Positions 9,319 through 17,175 of a stretch of DNA of 64,000 bases are shown piece after piece; position 1 is the stretch's first letter; each line of letters starts with the position of its first letter. The position numbers and the translations under genes are program-made. This DNA is from Acidihalobacter ferrooxydans (GTDB lineage: Bacteria; Pseudomonadota; Gammaproteobacteria; DSM-5130; Acidihalobacteraceae), in assembly GCF_001975725.1 (NCBI RefSeq), contig NZ_CP019434.1, forward strand, positions 2,067,486 to 2,131,485, written 5' to 3'. Below the pieces are notes generated by a model. That model ran no database searches. It was not told where the DNA came from and was given only the letters and a program-made list of their open reading frames with translations.

Positions 9319-9630
9319 ATGGAGTTTATAGAAACCCCGACCTTCACCAGATTGATCCTGGAGCTACTCACCGATGACGAGTATCGGGAACTCCAGAATC
9401 TGCTGATCGAAGACCCCGAGCGCGGGGAAATCATCAAAGGTGGCGGGGGCATCAGGAAGGTACGCTACGCCCTACCGGGCAGGGGAAAGAGCGGTGGAAT
9501 CCGGGTGATCTACTACTTGGTGGCAAAGGAAAGCCAGATACTCATGCTTCTGGCCTATCCAAAATCAAGGAAGGACAACCTCACGGACCGGGAAACCGCG
9601 ATTCTCCGAAGCATAGTCAAGGAGCTGTAA
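9319..9630 (+). CDS. higB: HigB/RelE-family toxin
   Basis: A 103-residue toxin of the RelE superfamily (HigB-2 type), whose relatives cleave mRNA at the ribosome. Visible signatures are TDDEYRELQNLLIEDPERG near the N-terminus, GGIRKVRYALPGRGKSGG in the middle, and a strand pair IRVIYYLVAKESQILMLLAY followed by KSRKDNLT. The start at 9319 is chosen over 9301 because a perfect operator palindrome covers the latter. Its partner antitoxin follows 4 bases after the stop. Toxin-first gene order is typical of higBA. Confidence 0.85.
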   Translation: MEFIETPTFTRLILELLTDDEYRELQNLLIEDPERGEIIKGGGGIRKVRYALPGRGKSGGIRVIYYLVAKESQILMLLAYPKSRKDNLTDRETAILRSIVKEL

Positions 9631-9634
9631 CACC

Positions 9635-9931
9635 ATGGACAAGAGCTTGTTTACGGATCTGCTTCAGAGCCTGGAAGAGGCCAAGGCTATTCGCCGTGGA
9701 GAGACCAAGCCGTCCCGTCGCTTCACGGTTTCTCCACCAGATGCCAAGTCCCTGCGGGAACGGGTCGGCCTCTCCCAAAGCGAGTTCGCGCAGATGATCG
9801 GGGTCAGCATCGATACCTTGCAGAACTGGGAACAGCACCGACGCAACCCCAGCGGACCGGCTGCGGCTTTGCTGCGTCTGGTATCTGCCAATCCAGAACT
9901 AGCACTACGCGCCCTCAACCACCCAAGATGA
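9635..9931 (+). CDS. higA: HigA/NadS-type XRE antitoxin
   Basis: A 98-residue antitoxin with a C-terminal helix-turn-helix of the XRE family (LRERVGLSQSEFAQMIGVS, then DTLQNWEQHRRNPSGP). It should bind the upstream toxin and the operator at 9292-9310 to repress the operon. It is transcribed directly behind the toxin with a gap of four bases. Its position inside an island of remnants suggests the module helps retain the element. Confidence 0.85.
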   Translation: MDKSLFTDLLQSLEEAKAIRRGETKPSRRFTVSPPDAKSLRERVGLSQSEFAQMIGVSIDTLQNWEQHRRNPSGPAAALLRLVSANPELALRALNHPR

Positions 9932-10157
9932 ATAGAATCGCCGTAATGTCTGATAATAGCACCCCGGCCGCGTTGCCTGCCCATCGGGGATTCAGTACAT
10001 TACGAGCAGGGAGTATTAGAACCACCAGACACAATGATCCCATATGTCCTACAGGAAGGAAGGGAATTGGCTAAGTTACCCCATGTAGCACAGCGGCCTT
10101 GTTGCTAATGCCAGGAAAATCACCGATCATTGGAATCTACAAGATATTCAGTGGGTT

Positions 10158-10559
10158 ACAATCAAGTTACGCAATGCATTTCTCGCGGTTTCCTTCTTCG
10201 TCATCAGCGGATTTTTCAGCACGGTAATCGCTGCTTCCTGTGGCCACGCACCGGAGGCGGTCCAGGGGCGCTTCAACGATATGATGCAAGCCCTGGTCAA
10301 AGATTCCTATTCCTCCTTCGTTTCCGACTCTTCCGAGACTTTTCGCCAAGCCCTCACACCTGCAGCCTTCGCACAGATGTAGAAAATGCTGCAGGAAAAA
10401 CTCGATCTACGGGCGGGCTACCGCAGCGAATATGCTACGGATCTGCAGCAAGGCGCCATCACCAGCTATGTCTGGCGTCTCACCCTGCATGATGGAAATC
10501 AGCTGCTTATGCAGCTGAGTATGCGCGACAAGAAAGTCGTGGGGCTGCATCTGATCTGA
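10158..10559 (+). pseudogene. Secreted small protein interrupted by an in-frame TAG
   Basis: One frame encodes a plausible exported protein: an N-terminal hydrophobic segment (LRNAFLAVSFFVISGFFSTV), then an acidic/amphipathic domain (EAVQGRFNDMMQALVKDSY). It is interrupted by a single TAG at 10380-10382 and continues in the same frame with KMLQEKLDLRAGYRSEY to a TGA at 10557-10559. The start codon is unclear. The pattern fits a TGG-to-TAG or CAG-to-TAG nonsense mutation in a protein of about 130 residues. It resembles small secreted proteins that precede membrane methyltransferase genes, but I do not recognise a named family. Confidence 0.5.
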
Positions 10560-10587
10560 GCCCCGCGCATACCGAGAGGAGGGAACT

Positions 10588-11166
10588 ATGATTCCAGCAG
10601 CAAATTGGGCAGGCATATTTATTGTGTTGACCGAGAATATCATCGCTCTCCGCTTTCGCAGCTTTGATCCCGATCGTGCCCACAGCCGAGCGTTTTTTGA
10701 TCGGTATATCGGCTTCGGCTGGCTGCTTGGTTTGGGTGTCTTTTTCAGTTTCTTCTTTGGTATTTTGCTCAGCAAGGTGTTTCAGTTGCCCGGTCTGATG
10801 CCCGGGTACGCTATGGGGATTGGGATCTTCCTCATTGTGCTGGGTTATAGCTTGCGCTTTGCTGCCATCGCTGCTTTGCGTGGCGGTTTTTCCGTGGTGC
10901 TGCGGGTAGAAAGTGGACAACGGGTAGTCACGTCTGGACCTTATCGGTATGTTCGTCACCCATCGTACACCGGGGCATTGCTGGCCATGCAGGGTTTGGG
11001 AGTGCTCTCCGCTTATCCAGCGGTTCTGCTTCTGCTGTTTCTAACTAGCTTTACCTTGTTTTGGATTCGCATCCAACGAGAGGAGTCCCTCCTTGTCGCC
11101 CACCTGCCGGGTTACGCCGAATATTGCGTGCAGACGACCTATCGCCTCATCCCCGGACTTTTGTAG
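10588..11166 (+). CDS. Isoprenylcysteine carboxyl methyltransferase-like membrane protein
   Basis: A 192-residue integral membrane protein of the ICMT/PEMT-like family, with about five membrane segments. The conserved C-terminal SAM-binding signature is visible: GPYRYVRHPSYTGALLAMQG followed by RIQREESLLVAHLPGYAEYC near the end. Bacterial members methylate small lipids or unknown acceptors, and the substrate cannot be told from sequence. The ribosome site gagaggaggg lies just before the ATG. It is complete, ending 8 bases before the left end of the IS3 element. Confidence 0.75.
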   Translation: MIPAANWAGIFIVLTENIIALRFRSFDPDRAHSRAFFDRYIGFGWLLGLGVFFSFFFGILLSKVFQLPGLMPGYAMGIGIFLIVLGYSLRFAAIAALRGGFSVVLRVESGQRVVTSGPYRYVRHPSYTGALLAMQGLGVLSAYPAVLLLLFLTSFTLFWIRIQREESLLVAHLPGYAEYCVQTTYRLIPGLL

Positions 11167-11224
11167 AGGCCATATGAACCGCCCCGGGTTTTGCGGAGGC
11201 TCCAACACTTGAGAGAATGGAGCC

Positions 11225-11548
11225 ATGAACAAAGCCAAGAAGTATTCCCCTGAGGTCCGTGAGCGTGCGGTGCGTTTGGTGCAGGAGCGCCGTGGCGAGT
11301 ATCCCTCGTTGTGGTCGGCGGTGGAGTCGATTGCGCCGAAGATCGGCTGTTCGGCCAACACCCTGCATGAATGGGTCAAGCGGGCCGAGGTCGATGGCGG
11401 GACGCGCCCGGGTACGACGAGCGCCGAAGCCCAGCGCATCAAGGAGCTGGAGCGCGAGAACAAGGAGTTGCGCCGGGCCAATGAGATCCTGCGCACGGCC
11501 AGCGCTTTTTTCGCCCAGGCGGAGCTCGACCGCAAGCTCAAGTCGTAA
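11225..11548 (+). CDS. IS3 transposase subunit OrfA
   Basis: A 107-residue OrfA with an N-terminal helix-turn-helix ([20 protein letters not shown]) and a C-terminal leucine-zipper region ([19 protein letters not shown]). It binds the ends of the element. A T6 run followed by C at 11506-11512, before its stop, allows a -1 shift into the orfB frame. This would produce the OrfAB transposase, as is normal for the family. Confidence 0.9.
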   Translation: MNKAKKYSPEVRERAVRLVQERRGEYPSLWSAVESIAPKIGCSANTLHEWVKRAEVDGGTRPGTTSAEAQRIKELERENKELRRANEILRTASAFFAQAELDRKLKS

Positions 11549-12492
11549 GCCGCTACGCGTACATCGATCAACATCGCGACGCCTTTGGGGTCGAGCCGAT
11601 CTGCCGTGTGTTGCAGATCGCCCCGTCGGCGTATCGACGTCATGCCGCAAGGCGGCGCAGCCCTGCGTTGCGCAGCGCCCGGGATCGACGTGATGAGACA
11701 CTGCTGCCCGAGATCGAGCGCGTGTGGCAGGCCAACCAGCAGGTCTACGGTGCCGTGAAGGTCTGGAAGCAGCTCCGGCGCGAAGGCATTGCTGTGGCCC
11801 GCTGCACGGTCGAGCGGCTGATGCGCCGCCAGGGCCTGCGCGGCGTCATTCGCGGCAAGGCGGTGCGCACCACGATCAGCAACCCCGCGGCTCCGTGTCC
11901 CCTGGATCGGGTCAACCGCCAGTTCACGGCCGAGCGGCCCAACCCGCTGTGGGTCTCCGACTTCACCTACGTCTCGACTTGGCAGGGCTGGGTGTATGTC
12001 GCCTTCGTCATCGACGTGTTTGCCCGTTATATCGTCGGCTGGCGCGTGAGCCGCACGATGACCACGGACTTCGTGCTCGATGCGCTGGAGCAGGCCCTCT
12101 ACGCCCGTCAGCCCGAACGCGACGCCTTGATCCACCACAGCGACAAAGGGTCTCAATATGTCAGCATCCGTTACGCCGAACGACTCCAGGAGGCCGGTAT
12201 CGAACCCTCCGTCGGCAGCACGGGCGACAGTTACGACAATGCTCTGGCCGAAACGATCAACGGCCTGTACAAGGCCGAAATCATCCATCGGCGTGGCCCC
12301 TGGAAATCCGCCGATGCCGTCGAGTGGGCCACCTTGGAATGGGTGTCCTGGTTCAACAACCAACGCCTGATGGAACCCCTGGGCTATATCCCGCCCGCAG
12401 AAGCTGAGGCACTGTATGGTCCGTCCTCCCAAAGCAAGCGCTTTGACCGTGTAGAGATAAGTGGGTCTGCATCAATGTATTCGGCTTCGTGA
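11509..12492 (+). pseudogene. IS3 transposase OrfB, C-terminus displaced by IS110
   Basis: DDE integrase domain in the -1 frame relative to orfA, open from the T-run at 11506. Catalytic residues are seen in WVSDFTYVSTWQGW (first Asp), LIHHSDKGSQY (second Asp) and SYDNALAETINGLYKAE (Glu). After PAEAEALY at about 12417 the frame enters the IS110 end and closes at 12492 with about 25 foreign residues. The native tail lies at 13838-13888. All catalytic residues lie upstream of the break, so some activity cannot be excluded. Confidence 0.85.
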
Positions 12493-12721
12493 TGAAGACC
12501 TCCTCGGTCTTCGAGCCCTGATGGGAATACGCGCCTGGGTGTCCTTTAAACTACACGGCGTCTATAACGCAACGCCCTTTTGCCTCAGCGGGTTTTCACC
12601 CAGGCCGATGGGCCGTTATCGCCATCACGTGCTAGCGCTTGCAAACCGGGTGGGTTAACCGATAGTAATCTCCTCTGAGCGTTCGCGACTTGGCACTGAC
12701 GCTCATTTCTGCAGAAGCGAC
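12416..12721 (-). ncRNA. Probable IS110 bridge (seeker) RNA region
   Basis: Non-coding 305-bp end of the IS110 element, downstream of its transposase. Elements of the IS1111 group are known to transcribe a structured guide RNA from this side, with loops matching target and donor DNA. I see several short hairpin-capable stretches (for example around 12505-12525 and 12595-12620) but did not derive a fold. Assigned by position only. Confidence 0.4.
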
Positions 12722-13756
12722 TCAGGCGACCTCGAGCAGGCTCAGACGAGGCCGATAGTCCTCACCATGCGCCAGTACCGCCCAGGCGATGCGGGCGAGC
12801 TTGTTGGCCAGCGCTACCGCAGTGACATTGCTCGGGCGTCGCGCCTTGAGTTCGCGCAACCACGGCCCCAGACGGTCACTGCGTTTGTCGCCACCTCGCA
12901 GCACGGCTCGAGCACCATGAATGAGCAGCATACGTAGGTACGTGTTGGCGCGCTTGGAAATGCCAAGCAGACGTGGCTTGCCGCCGGTAGAGTGCTGGCG
13001 CGGTACCAGTCCCAGGAAAGCGGCCATCTCGCGGCCACAATGAAACTGCTTGCCGTCGCCGATGGTGGCCACCATCGCGGTAGCGGTCAGCACCCCAATA
13101 CCCGGAATGCTGAGCAGGTGCGGGCAAGCCGTATCGGTTGCTGCGATGACCTCGATCTCGGCGTTGAGTGTGGCGATGCGCGCCTCCAGCCCGCTGATCT
13201 GCTGCCAGATCTGGTCGATCAGAGCTCGCAGCCGATCCGAGAGTTCGTTGTCGGCGTCCTCCAGCACCTCGGGCAGTCGGCGGCGTAGTGCCGCCACTCC
13301 CTTGGGAACGGTCATGCCCCGCTCGAGCAGGAACGCACGCAGCTGATTGATCAGCGCGGTGCGCTGGCCCATAAGCAGCGAGCGGGCGCGGTGCAGCGCC
13401 TGCAGATCCTGCTGCTCGACCGTCTTGAGGGTGACGAAGCGCATGGTCGGGCGCATCACCGCCTCGGCGATGGCCTCGGCATCGTTGAAATCGGATTTGT
13501 TGGATTTGACGTAAGGTTTGACGAACTGGGCTGCCATCAAGCGCACAGTGTGGCCGAAGCGTTCAAAGCGCCGCCCCAGGTGCTGGGAGCCACCACATGC
13601 TTCCATGCCGACCTTGCAGTGGGCGAGCTTGCCCATGAAGCGCATCAGCGCGCTTCGCGTAAACTGGCGCCTCAGCACGACCTCGCCGATTGCGTTCAGT
13701 CCCACGGCGTGAAAGACGTTCTTGCCAATATCGATGCCCAGCGTTTCAATGTTCAT
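12722..13756 (-). CDS. IS110-family transposase
   Basis: A 344-residue DEDD-type recombinase. The N-terminal RuvC-like domain shows TLGIDIGKNVFHAVG (first Asp), KVGMEACGG (Glu) and KSNKSDFNDAEAIAEA (Asp pair). The C-terminal Tnp_20 domain has LLSIPGIGVLTATAMVATIG and GREMAAFLGLVPRQHSTGGK, with a serine typical of the family. The ATG at 13756 is preceded by ggaggcagactatc. It appears intact. It acts with a guide RNA from its own non-coding end. Confidence 0.93.
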   Translation of the reverse strand: MNIETLGIDIGKNVFHAVGLNAIGEVVLRRQFTRSALMRFMGKLAHCKVGMEACGGSQHLGRRFERFGHTVRLMAAQFVKPYVKSNKSDFNDAEAIAEAVMRPTMRFVTLKTVEQQDLQALHRARSLLMGQRTALINQLRAFLLERGMTVPKGVAALRRRLPEVLEDADNELSDRLRALIDQIWQQISGLEARIATLNAEIEVIAATDTACPHLLSIPGIGVLTATAMVATIGDGKQFHCGREMAAFLGLVPRQHSTGGKPRLLGISKRANTYLRMLLIHGARAVLRGGDKRSDRLGPWLRELKARRPSNVTAVALANKLARIAWAVLAHGEDYRPRLSLLEVA

Positions 13757-14028
13757 GATAGTCTGCCTCCTTGTCGTCAGGGGTACCACTGCGCCCCCTC
13801 TGTCTCATTGAAGCCGAAAAAAGAGAGGGCGGACCATCCCATTAACTACTACCGGCAACTCAGGCAGCCAGCCTCCGTTGCCGCTTAACTTCAACCAAAC
13901 AGCCTCCGCGTTTCCCGGGGCGGTTCAGGGTGCCACAAACCACCCCATGCGGGATAGGGAAAAGGCCCCCAGGGGTGATTCCAGCCCATGCACCGAGCCC
14001 AACCCGGCCTGCGCTGGAGTTATTGTCA

Positions 14029-15392
14029 AATCTGGTGTTTGGCCAGTTGAATCAAGCGGCGACCTAGTCATCTGTTGTTACCTCAACACCATCTTTGAAT
14101 TGGATTCCGGTTACCACCTTGGCCAGGTAATCGAAACCGCGTAATCGTCTCCATTTCTTCTCGGCACACAGGCCGAGCTTGAACATCATATGCAGCATGC
14201 CGTCACGCGACAGGCACCCCTTGGATCGTTTGGTCCGATGGCGAATTGTCCCGAAGGTCGATTCGATCGGATTGCTGGTTCGGATGCTCTGCCAATGCGG
14301 GGCCGGAAAATCGTAGAAGGCCAGCAACGCCTCACGGTCCTTGTGCAGACAGACGGCGGCCTTTGGATACTTCGGCTCATAGGTCTTGAGGAACAGGTCG
14401 AAGGCCTTTTCCGCATCGGCCCGTGTCTGTGCCTGCCAGATCTCGTGTAGCGCCTGTTTCGCTTTTGGCTGGACCGATTTTGGCAAACCGTTCAGCACGT
14501 TCATCGTCTTGTGCATCCAGCAGCGCTGTTGGCGTGTCTTGGGATACGCTTCCTCCAGTGCCGCCCAGAAGCCCATGGCACCATCACCAATGGCCAGTTC
14601 CGGTACGTTCATGCCACGGGCCTTCAGCTTCAGCAACACCTCTCGCCAGCTCTGCGTGGACTCTCTCACCCCGTCCTCGATGGCCAGAAAACGCTTCTGG
14701 CCGCGCGCGTTCACGCCGATCACCACCAGAGCACACAGCTTGGCTTGCTCGGCGCGAAGGCCGCTGTACACACCGTCGGTCCACACATAGACTCAGCGGT
14801 CCCTGTCCAGGCGATCTTCGCACCAGGGGCCCGGTACTCCTGGCCCCAGACCTGCTTCAACCGCGATACTGTGCTGGCCGATAGACCCTCGGTGTCCGGA
14901 CCGACAAGAACCTTCAGCGCTTCTGTCATCTCGCCGCTGGATACGCCCTTCAGATACAGCCAGGGCAATGCCGCTTCCAGCGACCGTGTCTTGCGCACAT
15001 ACGGCGGCACCAGCGCTGAACGAAACGTCACCGGCTCGCCGGTCTTCGCCCGAACCTTGGGGATCCGGACGGTCACCGGCCCCAAGGCGGTCTGCAGCTT
15101 GCGAGCAGGCAGGTGACCGCTGCGCACCACACCCGCCTTGCCGTCCTCTGTACGTCGATCCGCATGCTCTGCCAGCAAGGTCTCTAACTCGGCCTCCACG
15201 GCTTGATAAATCAGGCGTTCCGCGCCTGCTCTCAGCAGTTCGGTCAGCGGATCATTTCCCGCCTCTCGACCCGCCAGCCCAATCACGTTATTCTCGCTCA
15301 TAGTGGCGTATCTCCTCAGGTTGGCTTAGTTGTCTCGCAACAACAAATCAACCAGATGCGCCGCTTTTCTTCAACACCTCAAACACCAGATT
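14029..15392 (-). mobile_element. IS256-family element with broken transposase
   Basis: Inverted ends are visible: aatctggtgtttg at 14029-14041 and its complement caaacaccagatt at 15380-15392. They enclose an IS256-type transposase gene on the minus strand. No 8-bp target duplication is seen (tattgtca against cggttata). The right end abuts, and seems to have truncated, an IS4-type transposase. Confidence 0.75.
14064..15301 (-). pseudogene. IS256-family transposase, frameshifted
   Basis: Mutator-like transposase split into two frames. The N-terminal part (15301 down to about 14795) shows ERLIYQAVEAELETLL and LYLKGVSSGEMTEALKVLVG. The C-terminal part (about 14786 to 14064) begins MWTDGVYSGLRAEQAKLC, the first catalytic Asp region, and continues with ELAIGDGAMGFWAALEEAYP, then QQRCWMHKTMNVLNGLPKS and SNPIESTFGTIRHRTKRSKG. 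The break lies at about 14790-14800, just before the first catalytic block, and looks like a one-base change in frame. Not expected to make active protein. Confidence 0.9.
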
Positions 15393-16137
15393 CGGTTATA
15401 ACTCATAACAGTCTGCCAGCGGGCCTTGTAGATTTGCGCGATGGTGATGGCAGCGACTGAGAAATTGTTGGTCAGAAAGACAGAGTGCTTGCCCGTTTCG
15501 CCGTCGCGGTAGCCGATAGGGCGAAGCCGTATCGGGCATCGTTTCGCCTTGAGTCCGGTCAGTTCAATGGTTTGCTCGCAGGTCACACCCTTGGCCTTGA
15601 TGACCGGATGATGTTCAATGACCTTGTATGCGGTATTCTTGCGCTGTCGGGTCACGAAAAATAGGCCGTTCTTATTCAACTGGTTATACTAGGCGTAATC
15701 GGTATAGCCGTGATCGATGGCGAAAATACGGAATTTGACCCAGGGAAAAACGCCCAGACACAGATCGACGGTGGATGCGTCGAGTGAATAGAGCGTGTTT
15801 TTGAAACGAAAGCCGTGGCGCGGCGCACGCGCTTGACACTGGACAAGCAGTTTCCCGACCAGCTGCAAGGTATAGGGTGGCTGTTCATTGACCCTGGCCA
15901 GTGACGATCAAATCACCACAACTGCGCCCAAATGGTACAGCTTGGCAACTTGTGCAGAGATGTTGGAGACCACGTCGCGCAAACTGGAATGACCCGTAAG
16001 GTGTGCTGTCGCCATAGCGACGAACTGCGACCAACGGGTGATCTTGCAAAGTTTCCGGCCTTCATGGTGCCGATTTGCCAAGGCTCGAATTCATATCTCG
16101 GAACCCGCTTGAGTCATTGTGAGAACACGGCACCATG
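15371..16137 (-). pseudogene. IS4-family (DUF4372-type) transposase remnant
   Basis: Pieces of one transposase can be followed on the minus strand in shifting frames. They are the N-terminal HGAVFSQ then LKRVPRYEFE (16137 downward), SQFVAMATAHLTG and SLRDVVSNISAQVAKLYHLG, then NTLYSLDASTVDLCLGVFPW, IDHGYTDYA, a TAG at 15689-15691, and YNQLNKNGLFFVTRQRKN up to KARWQ. Between FPWVKFR and IDHGYTDY a segment with catalytic residues is missing, and the C-terminal glutamate region is lost at the IS256 junction. Clearly dead. Confidence 0.8.
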
Positions 16138-16257
16138 ATGAGCCAATATCTTAACTCTTTCTTGTTTATCAATTCATTGTCTCGATTGCATCGTATCAAA
16201 ACAAGTCGGTTTTCAGGCCTTTTTCATGCCTCGTTTATGGGACAGGAGTGATCCGGG

Positions 16258-17034
16258 CTAGAAATACGGCAGCGACAACTGCTGCGGCAACGCGAACCGC
16301 TCATCGTACTCGACATGCACAAAATACAAACCGTCCGGCGGCGCAGTCACCCCGCCCCGCGTACGGTCACGAAGCGCCAGCACCTCACGCGGCCAATCGG
16401 TGCTTCGTTCACCCTTGCCTACAGCAATCAGCACACCGGCGATGTTTCGCACCATATGATGGAGGAAAGCATTCGCATGCACGTCGATGTAGACATAGTC
16501 TCCATTGCGCGTGATGTCCAGCGAGTATACGCGACGAACCGGGCTCTTCGCCTGGCAGGCCAATGCCCGATAGCTGGAGAAATCATGTTCGCCAATGAGG
16601 TGGCGGGCGCCTGCCTGCATCGCATCAACATCCAATGGCGCATGCACCCATGTCACGCGTCCGCGTTGCAAACCGGGGCGCACCCATCGATTCAGAATAA
16701 CGTAACGATAACGACGTGAGCGCGCCGCAAATCGCGCATGAAATCCGGCTTCGACCTCAACCGCCCACAGCAGACAGATGTCTTGCGGCAAGTTCGAATT
16801 CCCGCCGAGCACCCATGAGCGCATGGCTCGCCGTGCGCCGACCTCAAAATGAATAACCTGACCGAGTCCATGCACACCCGCATCCGTACGGCCTGCGCAA
16901 ATGACCCGCACGGCTTCATTCGCGACCTTGGAAAGCGCCCGTTCAACACAGCCCTGCACCGTTCGCACGCCGTCCTGCAACTGCCAACCCCTGAACGCGG
17001 AGCCATCGTATTCGATACCGACCGCAATACGCAT
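16258..17034 (-). CDS. truA: tRNA pseudouridine synthase A
   Basis: A 258-residue TruA, which makes pseudouridine at positions 38-40 of the tRNA anticodon arm. The catalytic aspartate is D51 in CAGRTDAGVHGLGQVIHFE. Other family motifs are IEYDGSAFRGWQ at the N-terminus, SRRYRYVILNR, and NAFLHHMVRNIAGVLIAVG. Length matches the family (about 260-270). It lies downstream of fimV in the same direction, the common gammaproteobacterial order, but a probable terminator separates them. Downstream, where trp genes often follow, the island begins instead. Confidence 0.96.
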   Translation of the reverse strand: MRIAVGIEYDGSAFRGWQLQDGVRTVQGCVERALSKVANEAVRVICAGRTDAGVHGLGQVIHFEVGARRAMRSWVLGGNSNLPQDICLLWAVEVEAGFHARFAARSRRYRYVILNRWVRPGLQRGRVTWVHAPLDVDAMQAGARHLIGEHDFSSYRALACQAKSPVRRVYSLDITRNGDYVYIDVHANAFLHHMVRNIAGVLIAVGKGERSTDWPREVLALRDRTRGGVTAPPDGLYFVHVEYDERFALPQQLSLPYF

Positions 17035-17124
17035 CGCCTACCCCATCCGGACACATCAACAAATGAACCGCATACGATCACCAAACCATGTATGACATGC
17101 AAACTTGCGACGGTCATAAACGAA

Positions 17125-17157
17125 CAGAGGCCGGACAGCAACGCCGCCCGGCCTCTG
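17125..17157 (-). terminator. Hairpin between fimV and truA
   Basis: Perfect 10-bp arms, cagaggccgg at 17125-17134 and its complement at 17148-17157, separated by 13 bases, 19 bases after the fimV stop. There is no strong T-run, so termination may be partial and truA could still be read from upstream. Confidence 0.5.
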
Positions 17158-17175
17158 ACAACCCTCCGTGTCACA

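Larger units (their letters stand above)
12416..13837 (-). mobile_element. IS110-family element (IS1111-like) inside IS3 orfB
   Basis: About 1.42 kb, bounded by the inverted pair atggtccg at 12416 and cggaccat ending at 13837. It interrupts the last codons of the IS3 orfB. The transposase is on the minus strand with a short leader (about 80 bp) and a long non-coding part after the gene (12416-12721). In the IS1111 group that long end encodes the guide RNA. Inverted ends and the long 3' non-coding end both favour the IS1111 group. Confidence 0.85.
11175..13927 (+). mobile_element. IS3-family element split by an IS110 insertion
   Basis: The ends are inverted repeats: tgaaccgccccggg at 11175 and its complement ending in cggttca at 13927, with the TG...CA tips typical of the family. 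Inside lie orfA, orfB and, beyond the nested IS110, the original last codons of orfB (NYYRQLRQPASVAA, ending 13888). No 3-bp target duplication is evident (ata left, ggg right), so one flank has probably been rearranged. Group assignment to IS51-like is by resemblance of the proteins. Confidence 0.85.

Noticed and set aside
11041-12432. 463-residue minus-strand frame
   Set aside because: Antisense to the IS3 orfA and orfB genes.
16100-16257. Right attachment site of the tRNA-Arg island near truA
   Set aside because: Looked for a copy of ggttcgaatccctcccgggg; none seen here.
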